Origin: Hippophae tibetana
Taxonomy: Eukaryota > Streptophyta > Magnoliopsida > Rosales > Elaeagnaceae
DNA length: 64,000 nucleotides
Direction: 5' to 3'
NCBI GenBank assembly: GCA_037013495.1
Contig: CM072801.1
Location: forward strand, 100,056,816 to 100,120,815
In this document: positions 1 to 11,527 of the stretch, piece after piece
How the letters are laid out: each line of letters begins with the position of its first letter
Position numbering within the stretch: position 1 is the first letter of the stretch
Position numbers and translations under genes: made by a program
The notes under the pieces: generated by a model
Databases searched by the model: none
The model's input: only the letters and a program-made list of their open reading frames with translations
Told to the model about the DNA's origin: nothing

Positions 1-283
1 ATTTGGGATCCTCTTCCTGTTCTAAATTACATAAAATAAGATATAAAACATGCGATCTCGAGGAAGAAGACGCTGATTTCATAATGGAAGAGAGCAAGTT
101 GTAAACGGGACAAAAAGATAATGGTTGTACAGACAAATGGCGAAATCAAAACTTTCAATTCATGTGATGAAGAGATACCACTAGTGAAAGATTGGGAATA
201 TACCGCCTAATGATGAACAAGATGACACCAAACACGTGATAGAGAGTGTGTGAGTTATCTCATTTTTTTTACAGTTTGAAAGC
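1..283 (+). repeat. Partial monomer at left edge
   Basis: This is the 3' part of a short monomer cut by the window edge. It begins inside the gag-like frame and contains AAAATAAGATATAAAACATGCGATCTC-type sequence. It matches 3915-4197 and 7449-7731, so it is the tail of the same monomer type that starts at 3818 and 7352. The array therefore continues upstream of the window. Confidence 0.93.
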
Positions 284-612
284 ATGAGTAAGGAATGAAG
301 AGAACCACAAGAGGTCGACATAAAATTCATTTTCAAGACTTTTAATGACCAATTTAAGAAGCTAAATGCAAGGTTGGATGATTTGGGATCCTCTTCCTAT
401 TATAAATTACATAAAAGAAGATATAAAAGATATGATCTCGAGGAAGAAGATGCTGATTTCATAATGGAAGAGAGCAAGTTGTAAACGGGACAAAAAGATA
501 ATGGTTGTACAGACAAATGGCGAAATCAAAACTTTCAATTCATGTGATGAAGAGATACCACTAGTGAAAGATTGGGAATATACCGCCTAATGATGAACAA
601 GATGACACCAAA

Positions 613-618
613 CACGTG
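613..618. promoter_or_regulatory. CACGTG palindrome (G-box core), one of a regular series
   Basis: CACGTG lies about 45-50 bp before the monomer start, in the context AAACACGTGA. It is present in most monomers, so it recurs every 380 or 438 bp through the window. It is lost in left-type long monomers (AAATACGTGAG or AAAAACGTGAG) and in a few others (AGCACATGA at 33287, 36621 and 44596). CACGTG is the core bound by plant bZIP and bHLH factors. Whether anything binds it here is unknown. Confidence 0.35.
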
Positions 619-663
619 ATAGAGAGTGTGTGAGTTATCTCATTTTTTTTACAGTTTGAAAGC

Positions 664-1044
664 ATGAGTAAGGAAGGAAGAGAACCACAAGAGGTCGACA
701 TAAAATTCATTTTCAAGACTTTTAATGACCAATTTAAGAAGCTAAATGCAAGGTTGGATGATTTGGGATCCTCTTCCTATTATAAATTACATAAAAGAAG
801 ATATAAAAGATATGATCTCGAGGAAGAAGATGCTGATTTCATAATGGAAGAGAGCAAGTTGTAAACGAGACAAAAAGATAATGGTTGTACAGACAAATGG
901 AGAAATCAAAACTTCCAATTCATGTGATGAAGAGATACCACTAGTGAAAGATTGTGCATATATCGCCTAATGATGAACAAGATTACAGCAAACACGTGAT
1001 AGAGAGTGTGTGAGTTATCTCATTTTTTTGTACAAGTTGAAAAC
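664..1044 (+). repeat. Representative short monomer, 381 bp
   Basis: This is an example of the short form. Order of parts: start motif ATGAGTAAGG; gag-like frame of 66 codons ending at 864; the AGTTGTAAACGAGAC link; MVVQTNGEI-coding stretch in another frame; ACCACTAGTGAAAGATTG; then directly CATATATCGCC. Compared with long monomers, about 59 bp between GATTG and ATAT are missing. The unit ends with GAGAGTGTGTGAG and the T-tract that precedes the next start. Confidence 0.9.
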
Positions 1045-1423
1045 ATGAGTAAGGAAGGAAGAGAACCACAAGAGGTCGATTTAAAATTCGTTTTCAAAAC
1101 TATTAATGACCAATTTAAGATGCTAAATGCAAGGTTGGATGATTTGGGATCCTCTTCCTGTTCTAAATTACATAAAAGAAGATATAAAACATGCGATCTC
1201 GAGGAAGAAGATGCTGATTTCATAATAGAAGAGAGCAAGTTGTAAACGGGACAAAAATATAATGGTTGTACAGACAAATGGCGAAATCAAAAATTCCAAT
1301 TCATGTGATGAAGAGATACCACTAGTGAAAGATTGTGAATAAACCGCCTAATGATGAACAAGATGACACCAAACACGTGAGAGAGTCTGTGAGTTATCAC
1401 ATTTTTTTGTACAGTTTGAAAAC

Positions 1424-2182
1424 CTGAGTAAGGAAGGAAGAGAACCACAAGAGGTCGACTTAAAATTCATTTTCAAGACTTTTAATGACCAATTAAGATG
1501 CTAAATGCAAGGTTGGATGATTTGGAATCATCTTCCAGTTCTAAATTACATAAAAGAAGATATAAAAGATATGATCTCGAGGAAGAAGATGCTGATTTCA
1601 GAATGGAAGAGAGCAGGTTGTAAACGGGACAAAAAGATAATGGTTGTACAGACAAATAGAGAAATCAAAACTTCCAATTCATGTGATGAAGAGATACCAC
1701 TAGTGAAAGATTGTGCATATATCGCCTAATGATGAACAAGATTACAGCAAACACGTGATAGAGAGTGTGTGAGTTATCTCATTTTTTTGTACAAGTTGAA
1801 AACATGAGTAAGGAAGGAAGAGAACCACAAGAGGTCGACTTAAAATTCATTTTCAAGACTTTTAATGACCAATTAAGATGCTAAATGCAAGGTTGGATGA
1901 TTTGGAATCATCTTCCAGTTCTAAATTACATAAAAGAAGATATAAAAGATATGATCTCGAGGAAGAAGATGCTGATTTCAGAATGGAAGAGAGCAGGTTG
2001 TAAACGGGACAAAAAGATAATGGTTGTACAGACAAATAGAGAAATCAAAACTTCCAATTCATGTGATGAAGAGATACCACTAGTGAAAGATTGTGCATAT
2101 ATCGCCTAATGATGAATAAGATTACAGCAAACACGTGATAGAAAGTGTGTGAGTTATCTCATTTTTTCTACAGTTTGAAAGC
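1424..2182 (+). repeat. Tandem duplication of a single monomer
   Basis: Two adjacent short monomers (1424-1803 and 1804-2182) share private variants, among them GATTTCAGAATGG instead of GATTTCATAATGG, AAAAGATATGATCTC, and ACAAATAGAG with an early stop. The following unit (5338-5716) has only one monomer at this place. The simplest reading is a one-monomer duplication by unequal exchange. Confidence 0.85.
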
Positions 2183-2620
2183 ATGAATAGGGAAGGAAGA
2201 GAACCACAAGAGGTCGACTTAAAATTCATTTTCAAGACTTTTAATGAAAAATTTATGATGCTAAATGCAAGGTTGGATGATTTGGAATCATGTTCCGTTT
2301 CTAAATTACAAAAAAGAAGATATAAAACATGAGATCTTAAGGAAGAAGATTCTAATTTCATAATGGAAGAGAGCAAGTTGTAAACGGGACAAAAAGAACA
2401 TGGTTGTACAAACAAATGGAGAAATCAAAATTACCAATTCATTTGATGAAGAGATACCACTAGTGAAAGATTGGTCTAATGTTGAAATGGAAGAACCTAT
2501 GCATAGAGATCCAATTGTCATAAAGGGAGTCCTTGATATACCGCCTAATGATAAACAAGATGGCAAGAAATACGTGAGAGAGTGTGTGAGTTATCTCATT
2601 TTTTTGTACAGTTTGAAAAC
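2183..2620 (+). repeat. Representative left-type long monomer, 438 bp
   Basis: It has the same layout as the short form but keeps the segment GTCTAATGTTGAAATGG to GGAGTCCTTG after GATTG. This segment encodes SNVEMEEPMHRDPIVIKGVL in the pre-protease frame, and the frame stays open into the next monomer's start. Because the segment continues a recognisable protein pattern, I infer that the long form is ancestral and the short form is a deletion derivative. The start is ATGAATAGGG. Confidence 0.85.
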
Positions 2621-2624
2621 ATGA
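2400..2624 (+). pseudogene. Pre-protease fragment, left type
   Basis: This frame of 74 codons has MVVQTNGEI, EEIPLVKDWSNVEMEEP and IVIKGVLDIPPNDKQDGKK, then RECVSYLIF. The last part could correspond to the VCSLIID stretch that holds the protease Asp in related elements, but Phe stands where Asp is expected and the likeness is weak. The same frame recurs at 3597, 5934, 7131, 11745, 15654, 16471, 18106, 18923 and 26041. It stops 3 bp inside the next monomer. Confidence 0.45.
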
Positions 2625-2979
2625 GTAAGGAAGGAAGAGAACCACAAGAGGTCGACTTAAAATTCGTTTTAAAGACTCTTAATGACCAATTTAAGATGCT
2701 AAATGAAAGGTTGGATGATTTGGGATCCTCTTCCTGTTCTAAATTACATAAAAGAAGATATAAAACATGCGATCTCGAGGAAGAAGATGCGGATTTCATA
2801 ATGGAAGAGAGCAAGTTGTAAACGGGACAAAAAGATAATGGTTGTACAGACAAATGGAGAAATAAAAACTTCCAATTCATGTGATTAAGAGATACCACTA
2901 GTGAAAGATTGTGAATATATCGCCTAATGATGAACAAGATTACAGCAAACACGTGATAGAGAGTGTGTGAGTTATCTCA

Positions 2980-3009
2980 TTTTTTCTACAGTTTGAAGCA
3001 TGAGTAAGG
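2980..3009 (+). other. Splice-acceptor/donor-like motif pair at the monomer start (representative)
   Basis: A T-rich tract ending CTACAG (to 2991) is followed 12 bp later by GTAAGG (3004-3009). In most monomers the spacing is 13 bp (TTTGAAAGCATGA or TTTGAAAACATGA). Plant 3' splice sites favour a T-rich tract plus CAG, and 5' sites favour GTAAG. If the array were transcribed from this strand, each monomer could act as a U-rich intron of about 367 or 425 nt with a 13-nt exon. Monomers starting ATGAATAAGG lack the GT donor. Function is speculation. Confidence 0.3.
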
Positions 3010-3200
3010 ATGGAAGAGAACCACAAGAGGTCGACTTAAAATTCATTTTCAAAACTTTTAATGACCAATTTAAGAAGCTAAATGCAAGGTTGGATGATTT
3101 GGGATCTTCTTACTATTCTAAATTACATAAAAGAAGATATAAAACATACGATCTCGAGGAAGAAGATGCTGATTTCATAATGGAAGAGAGCAAGTTGTAA
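3000..3200 (+). pseudogene. Gag-like N-terminal fragment, 66 codons (representative of many)
   Basis: The frame begins MSKDGREPQEVDLKF and ends EESKL. In the typical version, hydrophobic residues L13, F17, F20, F24, L27, L31 and L34 keep perfect 4-3 spacing, a coiled-coil heptad. A basic stretch (KLHKRRYK, 41-48) and an acidic stretch (DLEEEDADF, 51-59) follow. That order is usual in the N-terminal part of plant Ty3/gypsy Gag, ahead of the capsid-like domain, which is absent here. Other open versions start at 664, 1045, 2621, 3818, 4578, 4959, 6155, 6534, 7352, 7732, 8113, 8871, 9630, 10011, 10769, 11966, 12346, 12726, 13862, 14241, 19900, 20716, 21912, 22728, 23107, 23924, 24684, 25444, 26262, 26642 and 27459. 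It is a remnant; I see no evidence that it is expressed. Confidence 0.55.
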
Positions 3201-4197
3201 ACGGGACAAAAAGATCATGGTTGTACAAACAAATGGAGAAATCAAAACTTCCGATTCATGTGATGAAGAGATACCACTAGTGAAAGATTGTGCATATATC
3301 GCCTAATGATGAACAAGATTACAGCAAACACGTGATAGAGAGTGTGTGAGTTATCTCATTTTTTCTACAGTTTGAAAGCCTGAGTAAGGAAGGAAGAGAA
3401 CCAGAAGAGGTCGACTTAAAATTCGTTTTCAAGACTTTTAATGACCAATTTAAGATGCAAAATGCAAGGTTGGATGATTAGGAATCTTCTTCCGGTTCTA
3501 AATTACATAAAAAAAGATATAAAACATGAGATCTCAAGGAAGAAGATTCAAATTTCATAATGGAAGAGAGCAAGTTGTAAACGGGACAAAAAGAACATGG
3601 TTGTACAAACAAATGGAGAAATCAAAATTGCCAATTCATTTGATGAAGAGATACCACTAGTGAAAGATTGGTCTAATGTTGAAATGGAAGAACCTATGCA
3701 TAGAGATCCAATTGTCATAAAGGGAGTCCTTGATATACCGCCTAATGATAAACAACATGGCAAGAAAAACGTGAGAGAGTGTGTGAGTTATCTCATTTTT
3801 TTGTATAGTTTGAAAACATGAGTAAGGAAGGAAGAGAACCACAAGAGGTCGACTTAAAATTCGTTTTCAAGACTTTTAATGACCAATTTAAGATGCTAAA
3901 TGCAAGGTTGGATTATTTGGGATCCTCTTCCTGTTCTAAATTACATAAAATAAGATATAAAACATGCGATCTCGAGGAAGAAGACGCTGATTTCATAATG
4001 GAAGAGAGCAAGTTGTAAACGGGACAAAAAGATAATGGTTGTACAGACAAATGGCGAAATCAAAACTTTCAATTCATGTGATGAAGAGATACCACTAGTG
4101 AAAGATTGGGAATATACCGCCTAATGATGAACAAGATGACACCAAACACGTGATAGAGAGTGTGTGAGTTATCTCATTTTTTTTACAGTTTGAAAGC

Positions 4198-7100
4198 ATG
4201 AGTAAGGAATGAAGAGAACCACAAGAGGTCGACATAAAATTCATTTTCAAGACTTTTAATGACCAATTTAAGAAGCTAAATGCAAGGTTGGATGATTTGG
4301 GATCCTCTTCCTATTATAAATTACATAAAAGAAGATATAAAAGATATGATCTCGAGGAAGAAGATGCTGATTTCATAATGGAAGAGAGCAAGTTGTAAAC
4401 GGGACAAAAAGATAATGGTTGTACAGACAAATGGCGAAATCAAAACTTTCAATTCATGTGATGAAGAGATACCACTAGTGAAAGATTGGGAATATACCGC
4501 CTAATGATGAACAAGATGACACCAAACACGTGATAGAGAGTGTGTGAGTTATCTCATTTTTTTTACAGTTTGAAAGCATGAGTAAGGAAGGAAGAGAACC
4601 ACAAGAGGTCGACATAAAATTCATTTTCAAGACTTTTAATGACCAATTTAAGAAGCTAAATGCAAGGTTGGATGATTTGGGATCCTCTTCCTATTATAAA
4701 TTACATAAAAGAAGATATAAAAGATATGATCTCGAGGAAGAAGATGCTGATTTCATAATGGAAGAGAGCAAGTTGTAAACGAGACAAAAAGATAATGGTT
4801 GTACAGACAAATGGAGAAATCAAAACTTCCAATTCATGTGATGAAGAGATACCACTAGTGAAAGATTGTGCATATATCGCCTAATGATGAACAAGATTAC
4901 AGCAAACACGTGATAGAGAGTGTGTGAGTTATCTCATTTTTTTGTACAAGTTGAAAACATGAGTAAGGAAGGAAGAGAACCACAAGAGGTCGATTTAAAA
5001 TTCGTTTTCAAAACTATTAATGACCAATTTAAGATGCTAAATGCAAGGTTGGATGATTTGGGATCCTCTTCCTGTTCTAAATTACATAAAAGAAGATATA
5101 AAACATGCGATCTCGAGGAAGAAGATGCTGATTTCATAATAGAAGAGAGCAAGTTGTAAACGGGACAAAAATATAATGGTTGTACAGACAAATGGCGAAA
5201 TCAAAAATTCCAATTCATGTGATGAAGAGATACCACTAGTGAAAGATTGTGAATAAACCGCCTAATGATGAACAAGATGACACCAAACACGTGAGAGAGT
5301 GTGTGAGTTATCACATTTTTTTGTACAGTTTGAAAACCTGAGTAAGGAAGGAAGAGAACCACAAGAGGTCGACTTAAAATTCATTTTCAAGACTTTTAAT
5401 GACCAATTAAGATGCTAAATGCAAGGTTGGATGATTTGGAATCATCTTCCAGTTCTAAATTACATAAAAGAAGATATAAAACATGCGATCTCGAGGAAGA
5501 AGATGCTGATTTCATAATGGAAGAGAGCAGGTTGTAAACGGGACAAAAAGATAATGGTTGTACAGACAAATAGAGAAATCAAAACTTCCAATTCATGTGA
5601 TGAAGAGATACCACTAGTGAAAGATTGTGCATATATCGCCTAATGATGAACAAGATTACAGCAAACACGTGATAGAAAGTGTGTGAGTTATCTCATTTTT
5701 TCTACAGTTTGAAAGCATGAATAGGGAAGGAAGAGAACCACAAGAGGTCGACTTAAAATTCATTTTCAAGACTTTTAATGAAAAATTTATGATGCTAAAT
5801 GCAAGGTTGGATGATTTGGAATCATGTTCCGTTTCTAAATTACAAAAAAGAAGATATAAAACATGAGATCTTAAGGAAGAAGATTCTAATTTCATAATGG
5901 AAGAGAGCAAGTTGTAAACGGGACAAAAAGAACATGGTTGTACAAACAAATGGAGAAATCAAAATTACCAATTCATTTGATGAAGAGATACCACTAGTGA
6001 AAGATTGGTCTAATGTTGAAATGGAAGAACCTATGCATAGAGATCCAATTGTCATAAAGGGAGTCCTTGATATACCGCCTAATGATAAACAAGATGGCAA
6101 GAAATACGTGAGAGAGTGTGTGAGTTATCTCATTTTTTTGTACAGTTTGAAAACATGAGTAAGGAAGGAAGAGAACCACAAGAGGTCGACTTAAAATTCG
6201 TTTTAAAGACTCTTAATGACCAATTTAAGATGCTAAATGAAAGGTTGGATGATTTGGGATCCTCTTCCTGTTCTAAATTACATAAAAGAAGATATAAAAC
6301 ATGCGATCTCGAGGAAGAAGATGCGGATTTCATAATGGAAGAGAGCAAGTTGTAAACGGGACAAAAAGATAATGGTTGTACAGACAAATGGAGAAATAAA
6401 AACTTCCAATTCATGTGATTAAGAGATACCACTAGTGAAAGATTGTGAATATATCGCCTAATGATGAACAAGATTACAGCAAACACGTGATAGAGAGTGT
6501 GTGAGTTATCTCATTTTTTCTACAGTTTGAAGCATGAGTAAGGATGGAAGAGAACCACAAGAGGTCGACTTAAAATTCATTTTCAAAACTTTTAATGACC
6601 AATTTAAGAAGCTAAATGCAAGGTTGGATGATTTGGGATCTTCTTACTATTCTAAATTACATAAAAGAAGATATAAAACATACGATCTCGAGGAAGAAGA
6701 TGCTGATTTCATAATGGAAGAGAGCAAGTTGTAAACGGGACAAAAAGATCATGGTTGTACAAACAAATGGAGAAATCAAAACTTCCGATTCATGTGATGA
6801 AGAGATACCACTAGTGAAAGATTGTGCATATATCGCCTAATGATGAACAAGATTACAGCAAACACGTGATAGAGAGTGTGTGAGTTATCTCATTTTTTCT
6901 ACAGTTTGAAAGCCTGAGTAAGGAAGGAAGAGAACCAGAAGAGGTCGACTTAAAATTCATTTTGAAGACTTTTAATGACCAATTTAAGATGCAAAATGCA
7001 AGGTTGGATGATTAGGAATCTTCTTCCGGTTCTAAATTACATAAAAAAAGATATAAAACATGAGATCTCAAGGAAGAAGATTCAAATTTCATAATGGAAG

Positions 7101-7731
7101 AGAGCAAGTTGTAAACGGGACAAAAAGAACATGGTTGTACAAACAAATGGAGAAATCAAAATTGCCAATTCATTTGATGAAGAGATACCACTAGTGAAAG
7201 ATTGGTCTAATGTTGAAATGGAAGAACCTATGCATAGAGATCCAATTGTCATAAAGGGAGTCCTTGATATACCGCCTAATGATAAACAACATGGCAAGAA
7301 AAACGTGAGAGAGTGTGTGAGTTATCTCATTTTTTTGTATAGTTTGAAAACATGAGTAAGGAAGGAAGAGAACCACAAGAGGTCGACTTAAAATTCGTTT
7401 TCAAGACTTTTAATGACCAATTTAAGATGCTAAATGCAAGGTTGGATTATTTGGGATCCTCTTCCTGTTCTAAATTACATAAAATAAGATATAAAACATG
7501 CGATCTCGAGGAAGAAGACGCTGATTTCATAATGGAAGAGAGCAAGTTGTAAACGGGACAAAAAGATAATGGTTGTACAGACAAATGGCGAAATCAAAAC
7601 TTTCAATTCATGTGATGAAGAGATACCACTAGTGAAAGATTGGGAATATACCGCCTAATGATGAACAAGATGACACCAAACACGTGATAGAGAGTGTGTG
7701 AGTTATCTCATTTTTTTTACAGTTTGAAAGC
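4198..7731 (+). repeat. Higher-order unit A2, 9 monomers, 3534 bp
   Basis: This is a near-identical copy of unit A1 lacking one monomer (3914 minus 380 equals 3534). Monomer starts are 4198, 4578, 4959, 5338, 5717(L), 6155, 6534, 6914(L) and 7352. Shared private variants with A1 include GGAATGAAG at the start of the 284 and 4198 monomers, CATGTTCCGTTTC in 2183 and 5717, and AACAACATGGCAAG in 3380 and 6914. Confidence 0.88.
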
Positions 7732-9629
7732 ATGAGTAAGGAAGGAAGAGAACCACAAGAGGTCGACATAAAATTCATTTTCAAGACTTTTAATGACCAA
7801 TTTAAGAAGCTAAATGCAAGGTTGGATGATTTGGGATCCTCTTCCTATTATAAATTACATAAAAGAAGATATAAAAGATATGATCTCGAGGAAGAAGATG
7901 CTGATTTCATAATGGAAGAGAGCAAGTTGTAAACGGGACAAAAAGATAATGGTTGTACAGAAAAATGGAGAAATCAAAACTTCCAATTCATGTGATGAAG
8001 AGATACCACTAGTGAAAGATTGTGCATATATCGCCTAATGATGAACAAGATTACAGCAAACACGTGATAGAGAGTGTGTGAGTTATCTCATTTTTTTTTA
8101 CAAGTTGAAAACATGAGTAAGGAAGGAAGAGAACCACAAGAGGTCGATTTAAAATTCGTTTTCAAAACTATTAATGACCAATTTAAGATGCTAAATGCAA
8201 GGTTGGATGATTTGGGATCCTCTTCCTGTTCTAAATTACATAAAAGAAGATATAAAACATGCGATCTCGAGGAAGAAGATGCTGATTTCATAATAGAAGA
8301 GAGCAAGTTGTAAACGGGACAAAAATATAATGGTTGTACAGACAAATGGCGAAATCAAAAATTCCAATTCATGTGATGAAGAGATACCACTAGTGAAAGA
8401 TTGTGAATATACCGCCTAATGATGAACAAGATGACACCAAACACGTGAGAGAGTGTGTGAGTTATCACATTTTTTTGTACAGTTTGAAAACATGAGTAAG
8501 GAAGGAAGAGAACCACAAGTGGTCGACTTAAAATTCATTTTCAAGACTTTTAATGACCAATTAAGATGCTAAATGCAAGGTTGGATGATTTGGAATCATC
8601 TTCCAGTTCTAAATTACATAAAAGAAGATATAAAACATGCGATCTCGAGGAAGAAGATGCTGATTTCATAATGGAAGAGAGCAGGTTGTAAACGGGACAA
8701 AAAGATAATGGTTGTACAGACAAATAGGGAAATCAAAACTTCCAATTCATGTGATGAAGAGATACCACTAGTGAAAGATTGTGCATATATCGCCTAATGA
8801 TGAACAAGATTACAGCAAACACGTGATAGAAAGTGTGTGAGTTATCTCATTTTTTCTACAGTTTGAAAGCATGAATAGGGAAGGAAGAGAACCACAAGAG
8901 GTCGACTTAAAATTCGTTTTAAAGACTTTTAATGACCAATTTAAGATGCTAAATGTAAGGTTGGATGATTTGGGATCCTCTTCCTGTTCTAAATTACATA
9001 AAAGAAGATATAAAACATGCGATCTCGAGGAAGAAGATGCGGATTTCATAATGGAAGAGAGCAAGTTGTAAACGGGACAAAAAGATAATGGTTGTACAGA
9101 CAAATGGAGAAATCAAAACTTCCAATTCATGTGATTAAGAGATACCACTAGTGAAAGATTGTGAATATATCGCCTAATGATGAACAAGATTACAGCAAAC
9201 ACGTGATAGAGAGTGTGTGAGTTATCTCATTTTTTCTACAGTTTGAAAGAATGAGTAAGGAAGGAAGAGAACCACAAGAGGTCGACTTAAAATTCATTTT
9301 CAAGACTTTTAATGACCAATTAAGATGCTAAATGCAAGGTTGGATGATTTGGATTCATCTTCCAGTTCTAAATTACATAAAAGAAGATATAAAACATGCG
9401 ATCTCGAGGAAGAAGACGCTGATTTCATAATGGAAGAGAGCAAGTTGTAAACGGGACAAAAAGATAATGGTTGTACAGACAAATGGCGAAATCAAAACTT
9501 TCAATTCATGTGATGAAGAGATACCACTAGTGAAAGATTGGGAATATACCGCCTAATGATGAACAAGATGACACCAAACACGTGATAGAGAGTGTGTGAG
9601 TTATCTCATTTTTTTTACAGTTTGAAAGC
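7732..9629 (+). repeat. Higher-order unit A3, 5 short monomers, 1898 bp (first copy)
   Basis: Monomers start at 7732, 8113, 8492, 8871 and 9251. The next 1898 bp repeat this run almost base for base, with shared variants such as GTACAGAAAAATGG, TTTTTTTTTACAAG and CCACAAGTGGTCGAC. The unit resembles the start of unit A2 (4578, 4959, 5338), then diverges through a chimeric monomer at 8871 that joins the front of the long 5717 type to the body of the 6155 type. Confidence 0.88.
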
Positions 9630-11527
9630 ATGAGTAAGGAAGGAAGAGAACCACAAGAGGTCGACATAAAATTCATTTTCAAGACTTTTAATGACCAATT
9701 TAAGAAGCTAAATGCAAGGTTGGATGATTTGGGATCCTCTTCCTATTATAAATTACATAAAAGAAGATATAAAAGATATGATCTCGAGGAAGAAGATGCT
9801 GATTTCATAATGGAAGAGAGCAAGTTGTAAACGGGACAAAAAGATAATGGTTGTACAGAAAAATGGAGAAATCAAAACTTCCAATTCATGTGATGAAGAG
9901 ATACCACTAGTGAAAGATTGTGCATATATCGCCTAATGATGAACAAGATTACAGCAAACACGTGATAGAGAGTGTGTGAGTTATCTCATTTTTTTTTACA
10001 AGTTGAAAACATGAGTAAGGAAGGAAGAGAACCACAAGAGGTCGATTTAAAATTCGTTTTCAAAACTATTAATGACCAATTTAAGATGCTAAATGCAAGG
10101 TTGGATGATTTGGGATCCTCTTCCTGTTCTAAATTACATAAAAGAAGATATAAAACATGCGATCTCGAGGAAGAAGATGCTGATTTCATAATAGAAGAGA
10201 GCAAGTTGTAAACGGGACAAAAATATAATGGTTGTACAGACAAATGGCGAAATCAAAAATTCCAATTCATGTGATGAAGAGATACCACTAGTGAAAGATT
10301 GTGAATATACCGCCTAATGATGAACAAGATGACACCAAACACGTGAGAGAGTGTGTGAGTTATCACATTTTTTTGTACAGTTTGAAAACATGAGTAAGGA
10401 AGGAAGAGAACCACAAGTGGTCGACTTAAAATTCATTTTCAAGACTTTTAATGACCAATTAAGATGCTAAATGCAAGGTTGGATGATTTGGAATCATCTT
10501 CCAGTTCTAAATTACATAAAAGAAGATATAAAACATGCGATCTCGAGGAAGAAGATGCTGATTTCATAATGGAAGAGAGCAGGTTGTAAACGGGACAAAA
10601 AGATAATGGTTGTACAGACAAATAGGGAAATCAAAACTTCCAATTCATGTGATGAAGAGATACCACTAGTGAAAGATTGTGCATATATCGCCTAATGATG
10701 AACAAGATTACAGCAAACACGTGATAGAAAGTGTGTGAGTTATCTCATTTTTTCTACAGTTTGAAAGCATGAATAGGGAAGGAAGAGAACCACAAGAGGT
10801 CGACTTAAAATTCGTTTTAAAGACTTTTAATGACCAATTTAAGATGCTAAATGTAAGGTTGGATGATTTGGGATCCTCTTCCTGTTCTAAATTACATAAA
10901 AGAAGATATAAAACATGCGATCTCGAGGAAGAAGATGCGGATTTCATAATGGAAGAGAGCAAGTTGTAAACGGGACAAAAAGATAATGGTTGTACAGACA
11001 AATGGAGAAATCAAAACTTCCAATTCATGTGATTAAGAGATACCACTAGTGAAAGATTGTGAATATATCGCCTAATGATGAACAAGATTACAGCAAACAC
11101 GTGATAGAGAGTGTGTGAGTTATCTCATTTTTTCTACAGTTTGAAAGAATGAGTAAGGAAGGAAGAGAACCACAAGAGGTCGACTTAAAATTCATTTTCA
11201 AGACTTTTAATGACCAATTAAGATGCTAAATGCAAGGTTGGATGATTTGGATTCATCTTCCAGTTCTAAATTACATAAAAGAAGATATAAAACATGCGAT
11301 CTCGAGGAAGAAGATGCTGATTTCATAATGGAAGAGAGCAGGTTGTAAACGGGACAAAAAGATAATGGTTGTACAGACAAATAGAGAAATCAAAACTTCC
11401 AATTCATGTGATGAAGAGATACCACTAGTGAAAGATTGTGCATATATCGCCTAATGATGAACAAGATTACAGCAAACACGTGATAGAAAGTGTGTGAGTT
11501 ATCTCATTTTTTCTACAGTTTGAAAGC
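9630..11527 (+). repeat. Higher-order unit A4, 5 short monomers, 1898 bp (second copy)
   Basis: This is the second copy of the 1898-bp run, with monomer starts 10011, 10390, 10769 and 11149 all exactly 1898 after their partners. One visible difference is in the last monomer: the copy starting at 9251 carries GAAGACGCTG and AGCAAGTTG, while the one at 11149 carries GAAGATGCTG and AGCAGGTTG. The last monomer of the first copy therefore ends like a 3818-type monomer. Confidence 0.87.

Larger units (their letters stand above)
284..4197 (+). repeat. Higher-order unit A1, 10 monomers, 3914 bp
   Basis: Ten monomers (380, 381, 379... with long ones at 2183 and 3380) form one unit whose content returns from 4198 onward. 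Sequence at position p matches p+3914 up to about 1800, and p+3534 from 2183 to 4197. The offset change equals one monomer and reflects an extra copy in this unit: the monomers at 1424 and 1804 are nearly identical tandem duplicates. Confidence 0.88.

Noticed and set aside
480-500. CENP-B box-like CGGG in AGTTGTAAACGGG
   Set aside because: The box needs TTCG four bases before the A and CGGG. Here the place is held by CAAG, so only the A, CGGG and one other base agree.
664-864. Functional small secreted peptide or effector gene family in tandem
   Set aside because: There is no signal peptide, the sequence is charged with a coiled-coil heptad, many copies have stops or frameshifts, and the surrounding DNA is repeated as strongly as the frame itself.
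1001-1018. GAGAGTGTGTGAG as a microsatellite
   Set aside because: It has only two or three GT steps, is the same length in most monomers, and is just part of the unit.
1505-1729. Plus-strand frame beginning MQGWMIWN taken as a real protein start
   Set aside because: Its first 40 or so residues are the gag-like DNA read one frame off. Only the later part resembles a family pattern, so the start codon is accidental.
2460-2645. Recurring minus-strand open frames of 61-127 codons, some with hydrophobic stretches (starting MVLFLPYSCFQ, MPSCLSLGG, MLSSIMKS)
   Set aside because: They lie opposite the retroelement-like frames, recur because the DNA recurs, change with the L/S state and small indels, and match no family pattern I know. 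The hydrophobic look comes from the reverse complement of A-rich codons.
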